From NCBI GenBank assembly GCA_030267565.1, contig BRXU01000014.1, positions 62,001-126,000 of the forward strand: DNA of 64,000 bases, written 5' to 3'. The translations under genes were made by a program, and so were the position numbers. A model generated the notes under the pieces. The model saw only the letters and a list, made by a program, of their open reading frames with translations. It had not been told where the DNA came from and did no database searches. Each line of letters starts with the position of its first letter. Position 1 is the first letter of the stretch. This DNA comes from Pleodorina starrii (Eukaryota; Chlorophyta; Chlorophyceae; Chlamydomonadales; Volvocaceae). This document shows, one piece after another, positions 11,871 to 25,300 of this stretch.

Positions 11871-13469
11871 TCAGACATTGACTTGCAGCATCATCTCGTT
11901 TAGTCGCCCTCCCAGCTGGTACACCGCGCCGTACTGAGCGCACCGGAAGCGGCCCGCCGCATCTGCTTCGGCCAGTCGGATGCCGTCTGCGGGGCGCCCG
12001 TTCGCACACGCAGCAGCACGCGGTGATCAGCACACGATGCGTGGCAGCACTAACGCAGCAGTGGTGGTGGTGGTGGTGGTGGTGGTGATGCGGTGGCGAT
12101 CGCGTTGCAGGATGATACGGTAGTCGCTGGTCGTGGGTCGCCAAGCCCCGGCGCAGCATGCTGAGGCGCGCACGTGCCGATATCCGGAACACGGGAGAGG
12201 CAGAAACGCTCTCCTGTGCAATCGCAGTCGCAATCGCTTACTACGGTGCCAAAACACACCAGGTGACCTCTCGCGGACAAAAGAATGTGAATGCGTGCGC
12301 TGCACGGCGCAACCCACCTCACCCCGCCCCTCCGTTTCCCCCCGCTGCTGCGACCTCTTGTCTAGTACGCCCCACCCCATTCTGCCCCACCAACTCAGCG
12401 CCTACCTCGCTGCAGGCAGGCCATGAGCCGCTGGCGCGCGGCCTCTGCCGTCGCCGGCGTAATGTAGCCCTCGAACTGCAGCACCGCCACCAGCTCACCG
12501 CCCGAGATGTTGACGCGCATGCCGGGCTCCTGGGGGCTCGGTAGGGAGGTCACCGCCGCCGCTGCAGCCTCACCCTGCGATGACGCCGCCGTGTCGGAGC
12601 CTGCGCGGGGTGGCCCCACGTACATTTGCATCACCTTGCGGCCCTGCAGGCATCCATCAGACATCGCGGATATGCGGGTGCAGAGTGTGGGTGAGTTGAT
12701 GGGCGAGATCGCTATTTGCACGTTCCTTGATCGGGTGTGGGGCCTAGAGCGGGTGTGGGCGAGGGGCCTAGAGCGTGTCGTTAGCGAGCGTGCGTGCACG
12801 TGCGGCCTCACGTCTGGGTGATAGCACATGACGACCGGTTGTGTGTACGCGAAGCTAACGCCCTGCGAGTTCTTTCCGTCGATGTAGCCGCCCAGAGTTG
12901 CGTAGCCTTCCTCACGGCGCTGGTACTCCATCTCCACAACCGGGAACACGCTGTACAGCCTACGGTGCGAAGCGGTGCGAAGCAGGGCGGACGGCGAGGG
13001 ATGCACCATTTGATGTGGGCGCGATGAGGACCGCGCAGCAGCGCGCTATCCTGGCTGTCCGGAGGTCGGAGGCTCGGAGAACCGGAAGCCACCGTGGCAC
13101 ACGTCAAGGCGTCACATTCGTTTCGACCGTTACAACCGTTAGGACGAGCACTTGCACACAATCACCGAAGAATGACAAGTAAAAACGAAATTACAGTCGA
13201 TTGACACCTGAACCCACTGCGCTGTTCTGAGGACACGCCGGCCGTGGCCTCCGCAAAAGTCCCGCAAAAGTCCCTTTATCGAAGGTTGGTCTGAGCATGT
13301 AACACACCGGCCGACTGCCTTACCGTAGGGAATAATCGCTGGTTTTATTAATTACAGTGTATGGTGGAAAAATGGGGCGCCCGGCATCGCTGCCTATCAA
13401 GCTCCTGTCCTGCGTCGACCGCTGTTCGGCTCCTCTGACCTCATCTTTGCCTTGATTTTTGCCGAACAT
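11871..13469 (-). CDS. SOUL haem-binding family protein
   Basis: Four exons on the minus strand: 13469–13324, 12959–12812, 12643–12406, 11986–11871. They total 648 nt (215 aa), with phases 2, 0 and 1 matching at the junctions. The protein starts with a basic stretch MFGKNQGKDEVR. It then has the family opening FPPYTVINKTSDYSLR continuing into LYSVFPVVEMEY, the core GYATLGGYIDGKN with TQPVVM, and GGELVAVLQFEGYITP. It ends with CLQRDGI and the typical close AQYGAVYQLGGRLNEMM. SOUL/HBP proteins bind haem or tetrapyrroles; in algae and plants different members are cytosolic, plastidic or in the eyespot. No obvious transit peptide is seen, so a cytosolic place is possible. An Ala/Ser-rich loop interrupts the domain near residues 113–130. 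Haem binding is inferred from the family only. Internal splice sites are well supported; an in-frame upstream ATG at 13613 cannot be excluded as the start. Confidence 0.88.
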
Positions 13470-14840
13470 TTTAGTAATGTCACTTAAGAAAGATCTGCAT
13501 CGTGTTTGTGGCCGATGCCTGCGAATCACAGCGCCTGGAACGCAAGGCGCGGTGATCGAGCGATGCCTTGCCACGCATGTCCTTGCGCTGGTTTCCTTGT
13601 GCGCGACCTTCATCTAACAGGGTTAGTAATACTGCGGATGGCAACGGACGGTATGGCTTTTTAGAAGATTCCCGTCCAAGATTATAATTGAAGGCGACAC
13701 ATGAAATCCATAGCATCACAATACCGAAATCCGTCGAAGAAAGGGGCAGATTCAATCTCCAAAAGTTCCCAAACGTTCAAACCCTCAAACTTTTGCCGTA
13801 CAAAATGACAGGTGGTCGTTGCGCGCCACCGCTGTACATGCCTGTGGCCCTATGCTCCTTCGGCCCTCGACCACCAAGTGTGCACCCAGCTAGAATATGA
13901 CAATTTCAGCCAAGTAAGATCTTGACCATGGCGCGCTCAAGCTGGCACCTTGCCAACTGCCCAGAGACGCCAGCTGCCGTACGGTCAAGCCTCGTGCGGT
14001 CACAGCTCACAGGGCACCAGGCCCTTAGGTAGAGTGAACCCTCGAGAGCTGCGGACATGGGAGTCACCAATCGCCGCCCACATTTTCTTTTGGTGCTCTC
14101 TCATGCACTCAACATGCATAAACCACTTGCTCTCTACATGCACTAATCCCCAAAACCCTTGCCCCGCTTTCCCGCGATGAACAGTTATATCCGGAACATC
14201 GAATAAGGAAAGAAGACAAGGACAACCGTAACGATACACGCGTCATCGTTCTATCAACAATCAGTGACCGCGCACATAAATATCAAGGGCAAAAGCTCTC
14301 CAAAGACTCTGCGGTTGAATTCGTCAGTCGGTGAGCTGACGATCTGCAAACGTAAATGCGCCGAACCTCAAGTACCTAACATGGCGGTAACTGTACAGTA
14401 TCCGGTAGCGTGTTGAACCCACATATCCCCACAAAGATGGCCAAAGCCTCGCACACACCGTTCCGTGATGTGTGCGCAACGCTCCGGCAGTCCTACCTGG
14501 CAGCAACCCAGTTCAGAATTCTGTCCTTCTCGAACTGCCCTTCTCGTGCAAACAATGCTGGCATCCACAGCATCAGGGCATACCGGTAACCCGCTCGTGT
14601 CAGTCAGCAAGCGTCGTATGTCTTCATGTGAAAGGGCCCGTCGTTGAGTAACGAACGGCGACCATGCATCCGCCTCCAGTGCCAGATCATCATCAGAGCA
14701 ACAGCGCATACCGTACATGCTCATTTCAACTAAGCGCCTATAGACATGCCACATGCGCAGTTCGGTTGTCGCGTGTTTCCGCGGTGCTATTGGTTATCCT
14801 CGTCAGTTCTTCATCGTGCCATGCACACGGCTATCCACAA
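13470..14840. other. Intergenic, no gene recognised
   Basis: This should contain the promoter of the SOUL gene on its left and the 3' UTR of the membrane-protein gene on its right. Only short open frames are present and none resembles a known protein. Confidence 0.45.
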
Positions 14841-17800
14841 TCAATTCATCTCCACCTGACCCGAGCCCGCTCTCCCACGGCGGGACGCAGTCCGCGCCAG
14901 CTGCATTCCGGCTGCAGCTTCCCTCACCCGCTCATCGCAGCGGCCCCCGAGCGCTCCGGAACCGCTGGGCCGGAGCCCCGCCCAGCGGAGCACGCAGCAC
15001 GTGACGCCACATCCCGCGTGCTGCACGCACCCACCCACGCAGTCCACGCCACCGACGAGCCAGGGCTCCTGCAACCACACCAGTGGCCACAAGGACGCGC
15101 AGCGCAGCGCCTCCGCAGCGATGTAAGCCACCGCGTTGCGCTCGTCCCCGAGCGCCCAGCTCAGAGCTGAGAACACCGCCACCGCCAGCGGCGGCCCACA
15201 AGCCCACGCCAGACACTCCAGCCTGCGTGGGGAGTATGGAAGGAGGGAAGGGAGCGGCGTTGCGAGCTTGCGACAAAGATCGACGCAAAGCAGCCCACGC
15301 GCATGGCACTTTTCGATTCAGCAACATGTTCCTGCGCGCGCTCTTGCGCCCGCAGAGGGACACTAGAAGAAACATACGCGGAGCATGGGCGGCTGTGCGC
15401 GAGCCCAGCCAAGCGCGGCCCGGCACGGCGGAAACGCACACGTAGGGGGACATACGCCTACCTCCTCCTTTCCACCGGGTTCAGCCGCAACCTCTGCCGC
15501 AGCTCTCCGTTGGCAATGCACAACAGCAGACAAGTGCCCGCCACCGTGAACGCAGTCGCGATGCCGACCAGCAGCATCAGCATGGCCGCTGCGCCCGGGC
15601 CCGTGTCAACCAGGCTCTCGAAGAAGTCCTCCGGCTCGTCGCCCAGCAGCGCCAGCGGCGGCGACATGAGCACCACCCACAGCATGCAGCCCAGGAAACT
15701 CAGCGACACGAGTAGCAGGCTCCAAGGGTGCAAAACAGCTGCTACTGCCGCCAGGACGCCGCCGCAGCCGCAGCGCGTGCTTACGGGCCGCCGGCCGGTC
15801 GGTAGCGGCGTCAGCAGCCGAGAGCCACCGCCTCCGTCACATGCGCCGGAAGGTAGCAGGGGCTGCTGCTGCTGTTGGTGATGGTGGTGATGACTGCACC
15901 TCAGCGTGTGGCCGGCGACAATCAGGGATGGCGGGCGCCGCGCAAGCTGCGCCGTCGTCATCGTACACGACGACGGACACGGCGCACCGCCGCCGCCGCC
16001 GTTGGATTCCCCGTGTCCCGGGTGACTCGAATCGTCGTTGGCTGCGCTAGCCAGGCTGTTGCCGCTCGAGTACGGCGAATGCAACGTAATGCAGCTGCTG
16101 TCGCTGCTGCTGCGGCAGCCACTGGTGGTCGCTGCGGATGCGGTCGTGGCACACGCCACATCCGCCGGGCGACATCCGCTGGCGGGAGCGGGGGAGAGCA
16201 CCGCCGGGCTGATGACCTCAGGGACCACCCGAAATCCCGAGCCGCAGCAGTCTCGCCGCCGGTCCTGCAGCAGCGCGCCCGCGTTCGCGCCGCGCCCCAT
16301 CATGGCGTCCACACCAAACCCAGGCGAAGCGGCAACGGCGCTGGCGCTCGCACATTCGGCCAGACAGCTGCTTGTAGGCGCTACGCTTGCGGCTTCGCAG
16401 CACCCTGCGCCGACGGGCACCACCTGCATCGGCGGCCTTGCGGCTGCCTCCTCTGCCGTAGATAAGCCGCTGGGCGGGGGCAGGGGCCCCATTGCCGTAG
16501 CGGCTGCTGTCGCGCTGGCGAGCTGCTCCTTCAACGCGCCCGCATACATCTTTGCGACGCCAAATACGACGGTGCAGACCTGCAGCAGCTGCCAGGTCAG
16601 GACGCCGGACCGCCAGCCGCCCAGCACACCCACCGAGACGGACAGCAGCAGCTTGGCGGCGTTCACGTCGAGAAGGAGAAGGCCGAGGGAGCGCGTCGCG
16701 GCAGGGCGCGCCAGCAGCGCGGTGTGTAGCAGGTGCCGCGACCGGGTGAGCGCCGGCAGAGTGAGCGTCGCGGCCATGGCGGCGGCGAGGAGCCCTAGCT
16801 CCAGACAGGAAGCGCGCATACCATCAAATGAAGGCGCCTCCTGACTGTCCGATTGTCCAACGTTCGATTCCTTGGAGGCGCTGCGTGGCAGTGGCAGGAA
16901 AGGAAGGCGAAAGGAGGTGAGCGCGATGAAGATGCAGATGCGCGGTAGTTGTTACCAAGGGCGCCTACGGCCGTGCCTCACGGTCAACCCACTGGAGAAA
17001 CAAACCTTGGAGGCGACGAAGAGGAGGGTAGAGCGCGCGCAGCTTCGTTACACGCACCTCGGCGGGCTGTCGTCCGGACGGAGGCGCCGCGCGAGCGCGT
17101 CCCAGGTGCCGACAATCACCGTCGCCGCGACGCTCTGTGCAAGGCACGCCCCAGCCAGCAAAACCCGCTGACAGCCGCAAGCCGCCGCCGGTGACCTGCT
17201 GGGCTTCTGCTGCGCCTGGTTCTGGTCATGCTGCAGCTCCCCATCTGGTTGCCCAGGGTACTGCGGGTTCCGCTGCCCAATGCAGCAGCCCAGCGGTACT
17301 ATGGCTGAGCACGCCTGCGCACCGCTGTCAAAGGCTGGGCCAAGTGCGTCGGGCCGAAGCGTAGGATCTCTGCAGGCCGGTATCAGGCCCTCCAATGATT
17401 CCATGGCCGGGAGGTCCAAGTGGCTCTTGTAATAGGAGGACTGCATCAACGACGTGCTCGCGGTATGGTTCATAATGCCGGCTGTGGCTGGCGCTGCTGT
17501 CGCCGCCTGCAGCAGCCACAGCACCACCACGGCCGCCAGGGACACCTGCATGGACCAAGATAACCAACCCGCTGTTAGGGCCGGGAGGGCGTGCAAGAAA
17601 CTCCGCGAAAGGCCCAGGAGGGCAATCAGAAACCGCTCGAGCCCTGCGGCCAGTGGAGGCTCAATCAGCAAAGGCCACCAGGGAAAGCAGCCATGCGGGC
17701 ACCAACCAAAGTGACGACCCGGGGGTTGGAACGCTTCAATCCGATCCGGCGGTACGACCCTAACTAGCAGATGACAGATGGGGGCATGCGGTGCCATTCG

Positions 17801-18725
17801 GTAGTCATGCCGCGTGACTACCGTCACCAAGGGGCGATCGATGGATGCACCGCATGACTCATGTGCGGCGAACCATCTCACCTCCAGGTAAAGCAGTGCG
17901 CGGTTAAAATCTGCATCCGCAGCACGCCCACCGCCACCGTAGCCCCACTGATAGGCCTTCGCATCGCCGTTGCCACTAGCAGTGGTACCCATAAAGCCGA
18001 AAAGCGTAGCTAACGACGCGGCGAACCCAGGCAGGACCACCCCGCTTTCGTCATCGAACGCGGACACCCAGATGCGGGTGCCGTAGATGTCGTGCTGGGG
18101 CAGCAGCGCGAGGATGCCCAACAGCGCGGATGCGACCTGGGCCAGCCGCAGCAGGCGCCGCTGCCCTTGCCACGACATGACCCCCCAGCAGCACTGCAGC
18201 AAGCTGCGGATGGAGCAACGGGCCACGGGGAGGCAACGCAAGGCCAACGCGGTCAACGCACTGCTGACGGCGTGATGCAACTGCAGCAACGGCAGCACAT
18301 GGCAGGCCTTCTACAGCCGCCCTGACATCCGTAGTGTGCGGCGCATGAAGCTCCGCAACCCACCTCATGATGAAGATCGCCTGAACGCCAGGCAGCATCT
18401 GGACCCAGGTGGTGTAGCCCAAAGATACAATGGCGAGCAAGAAGGCCACGGCCCCTGCCGGCGCCGGCCAGAAGACCCCCACCATGGGAAGCAGGCGAGG
18501 AAATCGCGCCCACGTGGTACGAACGCTCCCATCGCCTGGGACGTAGATCTCTCTGCGCCAGCCTTCGTGGCCATCATGGCGCATGCCATTTGCAAACCGC
18601 GGGCTTGGCGGGCCGGACATGCTCGTCAGGGGAGCGCAAGGAGCCTTGTAGCTGTCAGCGTTGCAGCCAGAACGTCGGCCCGGGCTGAATGGCCCGTTGA
18701 CCGCCACCAAAGTGCATGTCGGCAT
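14841..18725 (-). CDS. Unrecognised polytopic membrane protein
   Basis: Four exons give one consistent frame: 18725–18364, 18263–17058, 16844–15462, 15222–14841 (3333 nt, 1110 aa). All three introns are phase 2 with GT–AG ends. I do not recognise the family. About ten hydrophobic segments are visible, for example AGAVAFLLAIVSLGYTTWV, VSLAAVVVLWLLQAAT, LLSVSVGVLGG, SLLLVSLSFLGCMLWVVLM and AAMLMLLVGIATAFTVAG. Between them are a hydrophilic central loop (HDYRMAPHAP and PWWPLLIEPP near its ends) and a long low-complexity Ser/Ala/His/Gln loop in exon 3. No transporter signature or catalytic motif was seen. The first exon is weakest: several ATGs are in frame, and the 100-nt first intron was chosen to fit phase. 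It could be a lineage-specific membrane protein. Confidence 0.6.
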
Positions 18726-21700
18726 GTTCGAGGGGCGGGGAAGACGCTGTCAAGGGCGCTGCTACGCACTCCGCCGGGCTGTGCGTGGGTAGGGCCTAGG
18801 GTAGGCCTGTCCCACTTAGTCCATCAACATCCCTCCATACAATTGTAACAGTGGCCCAGGAGCCCCCGTTCCTTGTTGGCCGTAAGGGTGAGAGCGCAAG
18901 AGTAAGTGTCACGGCCGTGCGTCACTCGTGCCGCCGTTGCGCCTGTCACGCAACTGGTCGCGTCAGTATCCTGCGTCAAGCGCCCGTATGTTGCTGCCTC
19001 TGCTCCTGCTGTTTGCCCAGGTCGCTCCCAAACAATGGGTCGCTCCCAGACTGCCACGCCTGCGCGCGCCTAGTAGACCTCCATGAAGCGCTATGGTCAG
19101 CTGAGCGAGTTAAGGTGTGCTGTCCAGGCGAAGCGTGATGTCAAAAACTTGTAAGCTGACGAATGGCTGACGTCTTATGACGCAAGAGGTTCTACCCAGG
19201 ACTCCTCTCAAGTACCAACTTGATTTGCGTCGGCTTCCGTTAAACGAAGGAGCATGCAGGTGTCCTTCAGCGCTGAGTCGCCCCGCTTAATAATGTCTGG
19301 AGCACAAACGGCGCCACAGCAACCGAAGACTATGATAATTATAAGCCATAACTTTGTTGAGAACAGAACGGCGAGGAAGGGTAATCTGGGCCAAGCAGAC
19401 CCGAAGCCCGAGTTTGACGACGATCTCCGTTTCCTACTTCAATAGCACGGCTGCGCAAACACAGACAGTAAGAGTAACCTGATAATGGGTGGTGTATGTA
19501 GCAGTTCGGTAAAATCATTCACAAAGGCCAGCACGATAGCCTGAAGCCATCTGACGAGGATGCCATGGTTGCCGTACCAATACCTTTTTGTCGCTGACGA
19601 ACTTCATTGCCAGTCGTGTATGGCAGTATCCAAACCCCAGAGGCTAATGTTGCGCCTCGTTGCGCCCTGGTGCACTTTGCCTGAAGGCCTGGGTCCCGGC
19701 CCTGTGCCTGGAAGGCCCGAAGGGTTAGCGACGTACAGTACGTACTTGGGCTTCGGCCCGGCGCCCCGGCCACGTCGTGCCGCGAATGTCGTTGACACCT
19801 TGAAACAACTTGAATTTTTATTAGTTTTGCAAGACCCACGCATGTCTCACCCAATCTCAAGCTGGTCCAGTTCGCCCGCCCCATCTGCGCGTCATCATGA
19901 GCATTGCGGTAATTATAACGTTGGCGCACAGTCGGCGCGCTGTACCCGGCGATGCCACAAAGAACGATTTGGAAGGAGGAGTGCAAGGCAAGGGACTCGG
20001 CGACTCGCTGAGCCCCCGCCGTCTAGCTGCGCAACGACCAACAACCAAACGGATCTATCTATCTGGGTTCATTCGGGATGCTTCGGGTGCCCTGCTAAGT
20101 GTAAGATGTGAACCTGAGAGCTTCTCGCATGGGCATTTGAAACAAGGTTGACACCACCCCATTGGTACTTCGTTGGTGTTGACTTTCCTCCGTCCTAACG
20201 ATGCTATGCGAGTGTTACAACAAGGACCAGCTATCACGCAGGTCGTTCCGGCTAGTCGGACAGATCATCCTACCCCAGGGGCACGCCTTGTACAGAGCAG
20301 GGAGCCATGCCAACAGCGCAACCAGAAACCGCCTCAGCCAAGCCGACAACAGACGTAATACCCACCCAGCCCAAGAGAGAAGAGGACAGGTCGGAAACCG
20401 GAACGGAGGGTGCGGCAATCACCGATCGCCAGAGACAGCAGCCAACGAATCTAAGACCCTACATGAACCGGTACCGCTACCGTAACGAGCACCGGCTGTC
20501 CCGGCGATCCGGTGTCACGGGGACGCGGGGGGTGATGAGGCGATGTCCGGCGGGCCACAAAACACGCACGACACGGCCCGACTGATGATTGGCGAGAAAG
20601 CGTTGAGCGGCCGGAACCGTGTCCCAGTCTTAGGGGTGGCTAAGGAAGCGAGGCACACCCAGAAAGACTCGATCGTGACCAACCGGCCGGCGTGCGGATA
20701 GGTCGCACGTGCACCTTGCCACGTGGAAGAGGGGCAAGCAAGGCCGAGGTGGCATGACTCGCGGTAGGTTACCTGCCTGGTCTGGACTCGCTGGAAAGCA
20801 AAGTCGCATATGTATGTGCAGGATAGATGTGGACGGCGGTGCGTGCAGGGCCACATGGAGCCTCCGCGCATCCTCTCACTTGTGTCAACCGAATGCGCAC
20901 GCAGCTAGCCCCTCGTGGGCATCCCGGGCCATACACACCGTGTGATGCCTACCTAGAGGAGCCGAAGGCCCATGAATGGGCCATGTATGGTCCCGCCATG
21001 GTTGCCTTCATGTGTTTTGGTCATGTGCTGCTGGCCAGCAGCAGAAGTATGACCGCAACATACACACAGGGTTCAGAGAACAAACGAACAACCGTGTGAT
21101 TGACAAATTCGGCTCGATCGTCAACTGCTGGATGGCCGAGCGACGGAGGCGGGGGCGCTCGCGCAGACCGGCGGGCGGGTCCGTGCACCGACAGCCTTGC
21201 TAATCAAGTGCTCGCTCTACCTGCATGCATTGCGTGTTTAGTCAGGCGCCTCAGCTCAGCACGCGCACCAATCAATACCACCCACCTGCTTGCCCCGGCC
21301 AGCAGCCAGCGTTCGTGCATCAACAATACGTATGGGAAGGGGCTGGCGGACCTACTGCTTAAGCTGGGCGGTTTGCCGTACGCCTGGCGCAGCCTGGCGT
21401 GTCTCTGTCAACAGTAACCGAGACATCATGCATGGGTTGATCTCCTGGCTTCTTGATTGCTCGTAGTATACCATCTACCGCGAAGCAAGTGGCACGCTGC
21501 TGAACTTCAGGTTGCGTCCGTGTGCACGCACGTGCATGCGTGGCGCGCGTTTGTTCGATCGGGAGCCATGAGCACGCACGAGACTACGTGGAGCGAGTAT
21601 GGAGGGCTTGCCCCACGCTATCGCCCCTCGGTGCAGACTCGTATTTTGGTGGACGCTGGGTTAGCTAGTCTCAGATCTGAAGCTAACGTCTCCAGCCATG

Positions 21701-22374
21701 CATGTGCAGGCATGCGCTCTGGCTGGCATATATAGGTAAAACCCTGCTGAAACCCGCCTGTAAGCCCATGATTCTCCCAACAACACTAGGAACGACTTGG
21801 CCATCTGCCAGTAACTAGTTATGGGACATGGCTCAAGTCGCTGGCAGGAAAGGTCGCTATATATCGCGAGCGAGCGCGCGCTAATAGAGCGTGAAGCTCG
21901 CTCTTTGTTCCTCTATCGAGAAGCTTTCGAGCAAAGCGCTGATAAGGAGAGCCGCAAATCATAAAATTTGCGAGCTGACGCAGTACGAGCTGGCCAGCTG
22001 CTGCTGAGTCCTCGAGGTTCTCGCCTATCCGCTGCGTTGTGACGCGCGCCCTTCCGCGTCCTGAGCTTCTGAGAATGGCCTCGGTGTGGACGTAATTTGT
22101 CAAAATTCTCTGCTATCCTTTGAGTTGTTGAAGCGTTAACTGGCCCAAAACCGAATGGCTTCGGCAGTTTCAAGTACGGCGCGTACGATGCAACAGTGAC
22201 TCATACCTGAGCCGGGCCGCAGCAAGAGGCATGCCCATTCTGAGACATTCTGAGCCCGGAAAATATAATTAATTTTACTTAATCTCAAAAACTAGCAAAT
22301 TTTGCGTGGCCCAGTGTCCTCACCTGATAGTAGTCGTGGCTAAAAACGCGGCTCGCGCCTGCCGACAGCCATCC
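18726..22374. other. Long intergenic stretch, no gene recognised
   Basis: This separates two divergent genes: the membrane protein to the left on minus, and surface gene A to the right on plus. Base composition becomes more AT-rich toward 22250–22310, just before gene A, fitting a promoter. Open frames up to 183 codons (for example 19560–20111) show no domain, signal peptide or paired splice sites. Degenerate mobile-element remnants are possible but not demonstrable by eye. Confidence 0.45.
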
Positions 22375-25300
22375 ATGGCATCCTTTCGCAGCTTCATGCT
22401 GTTATTGGCGCTCCTGGCGACTTACGGTGAGCCCTCTGGTGTATCTTGTATTGGCCCGGAGCGTAACGTTCATCACCCGCTATTTACCAGTAGTATGCAG
22501 CGTTTTCCGCAGCCTTAGTCGCTCGCATGATTTGATAACATTTCGCTCATTTTGCACTGAAAATTTTGCAGCATACGCACATGATTGCGCACAACTCTGC
22601 GCACAACTATGTTCCGCGGTTTATGCGTTCGGCTGACCACCGTCCGTCCTGAAAATCGCTCGTTGTTCGTGCTTGCAGCTTCTACAGCTATTGGTACACG
22701 AGATCTGGTTGAAAAATTTATTCTGGACCTGCAACGCGAGATAAACGATGATTGCCTGTCTGCAATCGTAGAACATATCGCAGCCGACGAGGTCGGGCAA
22801 GCTGACCCGTCAAGAAACGAATTACTTCGCCGACGTTGTAGTAGCCTCAAGGTGACATCGCAGGCCCCCACATACGGGTCACCATACCCATACAGCCCTT
22901 CCCCATGGTACCCGCCGACACCAGAGCCCAACCCTAGCTCATTTCCGGAGCCCAGCCCTAGCCCTGTACCGCTCCCGGTATTTGAGGAGAGCCCTTCCCC
23001 ATCACCGTCGGCCTCACCCACACCCAGCCCTACCCCGTCACCGTCAGCCTCGCCATTCCCACCGCCCACGCCCAGCTCTACACCATCGCTACGACCGTCT
23101 CCCTTCCCGTCGCAATCGCCGGTGCCCGAGCCCAGCCGTGACCCATCGCCCTCGCCGTCGGCTTCACCCGAGCCCAGCCCCACTCCATCACCGTCCCCGA
23201 CACCGGCGCCCAAGCCCAGCAGTCCTATCCCGTCACCGTCCCCGACACCGGCGCCCAAGCCCAGCAGTCCTATTCCGTCACCGTCCCCGACACCGGCGCC
23301 CAAGCCCAGCAGTCCTATTCCGTCACCGTCCCCGACACCGGCACCCAAGCCCAGCAGTCCTATCCCGTCGCCGTCCCCGACACCGGCGCCCAAACCCAGC
23401 AGTCCTATCCCGTCGCCGTCCCCGACACCGGCGCCCAAACCCAGCAGTCCTATCCCGTCGCCGTCCCCGACACCGGCGCCCAAACCCAGCAGTCCTATCC
23501 CGTCGCCGTCCCCGACACCGGCGCCCAAGCCCAGCAGTCCTATCCCGTTGCCGTCCCCGACACCGGCGCCCAATCCCAGCAGTCCTATCCCGTCACCGTC
23601 CCCGACACCGGCGCCCAAACCCAGCAGTCCTATCCCGTCGCCGTCCCCGACACCGGCGCCCAAACCCAGCAGTCCTATCCCGTCGCCGTCCCCGACACCG
23701 GCGCCGAAACCCAGCAGTCCTATCCCGTCGCCGTCCCCGACACCGGCGCCCAAACCCAGCAGTCCTATCCCGTTGCCGTCCCCGTCGCCAACACCCTCAC
23801 CGTCACCATCGGCCTCCCCTTCATCGGCCCCGCCGGACGACACTGGTGTGATCGCACCCACCTGCTCCGCCTCGTCTGCGGCGGCCAACTGCCTCCGCGT
23901 CAATACGACCGCCGGAAGCGTCCTCGACGCCTTCGAGCTCACCGCCACCGGCTGGCAGAGCGGCTCGGCCACCTACTCAGGTCTGGCCTACGAGTTTGGG
24001 GTGCTGGAAGCCCAGGGCGAAGCCGCCGTACGGCACCCCTGGCAGTCGTACTCGGATTCTGCGACCGCGACGTTTGTGGGTTTGCCTGCTGGCAACACCA
24101 GCTTGTACGTGTGCGTGCGGACCGCCAAAAGCTCTTCGGAGGCTGTTGGGCCCCGCGCCTGCACGTCGATTGCCGTCAAAGTCAGCTCGCAGGTGGGCGG
24201 GTGGGTGGGTGGGCGGGGCAGCGCTCCGTGTAGGACTGTAATGTCTGTTATGATGAGCAGTTGCTAAAGCTTTAGCGCGGCGTGGTGCGTGATACATACG
24301 CACGGGCCGCCGCACCAGCACGCACCCAGGCACCTTTGTCGGCCGTCGGTTGCTGCACTCGACAACCGTTTCCACCTGACTCCTCTGCTGCCCACGCGCT
24401 TGATTGCGCCACTCGCCTCGCTAATATCCCGCCGGCCCGCCCTCCGACCCGCCCCCACTCCGAAACCACGCATGCCGCATGCAGGTCTCGGCACGCCGGA
24501 TCTCCGCCGAGCTCGCCGACCTCACGGCCGCGGTCTCCTCCTCCTCCGCGACCGCCAACAACACCGCCCACCTGCTCGCCCTAGCGCAGCACCTGGCCGC
24601 CATCGCGGCGGCCGCATCGGCCAACGCCGACGCCGACGCGGCGACCTCCGCCTCCCTGCGCGCCCTCGCATCCACGCTACTGGAGCTGCTCGTAGCTTCC
24701 GCTCTGTCCGCCATGACGGGCAATGACGGCTCCGCAGGCTCCGCTGCCACCAGCGCCTCGGCGGTGCTCGCGATCGTCAGCGGCGTCCGCGCGCTCTGGT
24801 CCCTGGCAGACGCCGACAGCCGCGCCGCTGCGCTCGACGGCGTCGCCGCGCTGTCGGACCGGCTAGCTGCTCAGCCGCTGACGGTGGAGGACGCGCAACC
24901 CTTCGCGCAGCTCCTGGATTCGGTACTGGAGGACGTGATGGCGCTCGTGGAGGCGCCGCGCAACGGCGGCGGCAGCGCCGCGAACCGAGCGCTTGCGGCG
25001 CAGGGCGTGCTTGCCTCGACGACCCACGGCGCCGACTCGCTGTCCCGCGGCCTGCTCCGGGGCGCCACTCGCGACGGCGGCGCGGTGCTGGTCTCGACGA
25101 CCCGCCTGTCGGCCGCCGCGCAGCGCCATACCGCGGCGCTGGCCGCCGCCGGCGCTTTCATCTCGTCCATCCCAACGCCCAAGGCCTTCTCCTCTTCCTC
25201 CACCTCCTCCTCCTCCTCCTCCTCCTTTTCCTCGGCTGCCAGCAGCAGCCGCCACCGCCGCCACCTGCGCGCGTCCGACTACCTGCAGGCCGCCGGCGAC

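Noticed and set aside
12057..12090. (GGT)n run that gives a poly-His or poly-Thr frame in the SOUL gene region
   Set aside because: It lies within the intron 12405–11987; the exon junction CGA G|AC restores the conserved RDGI motif without it.
19560..20871. Open frames of 118–183 codons in the 18.7–22.4 kb stretch
   Set aside because: Composition is not like the neighbouring coding exons and no motif is present on either strand.
22515..23972. A 485-codon minus-strand Gly/Asp-rich frame opposite gene A
   Set aside because: Antisense shadow of the 45-bp minisatellite, for the same reason.
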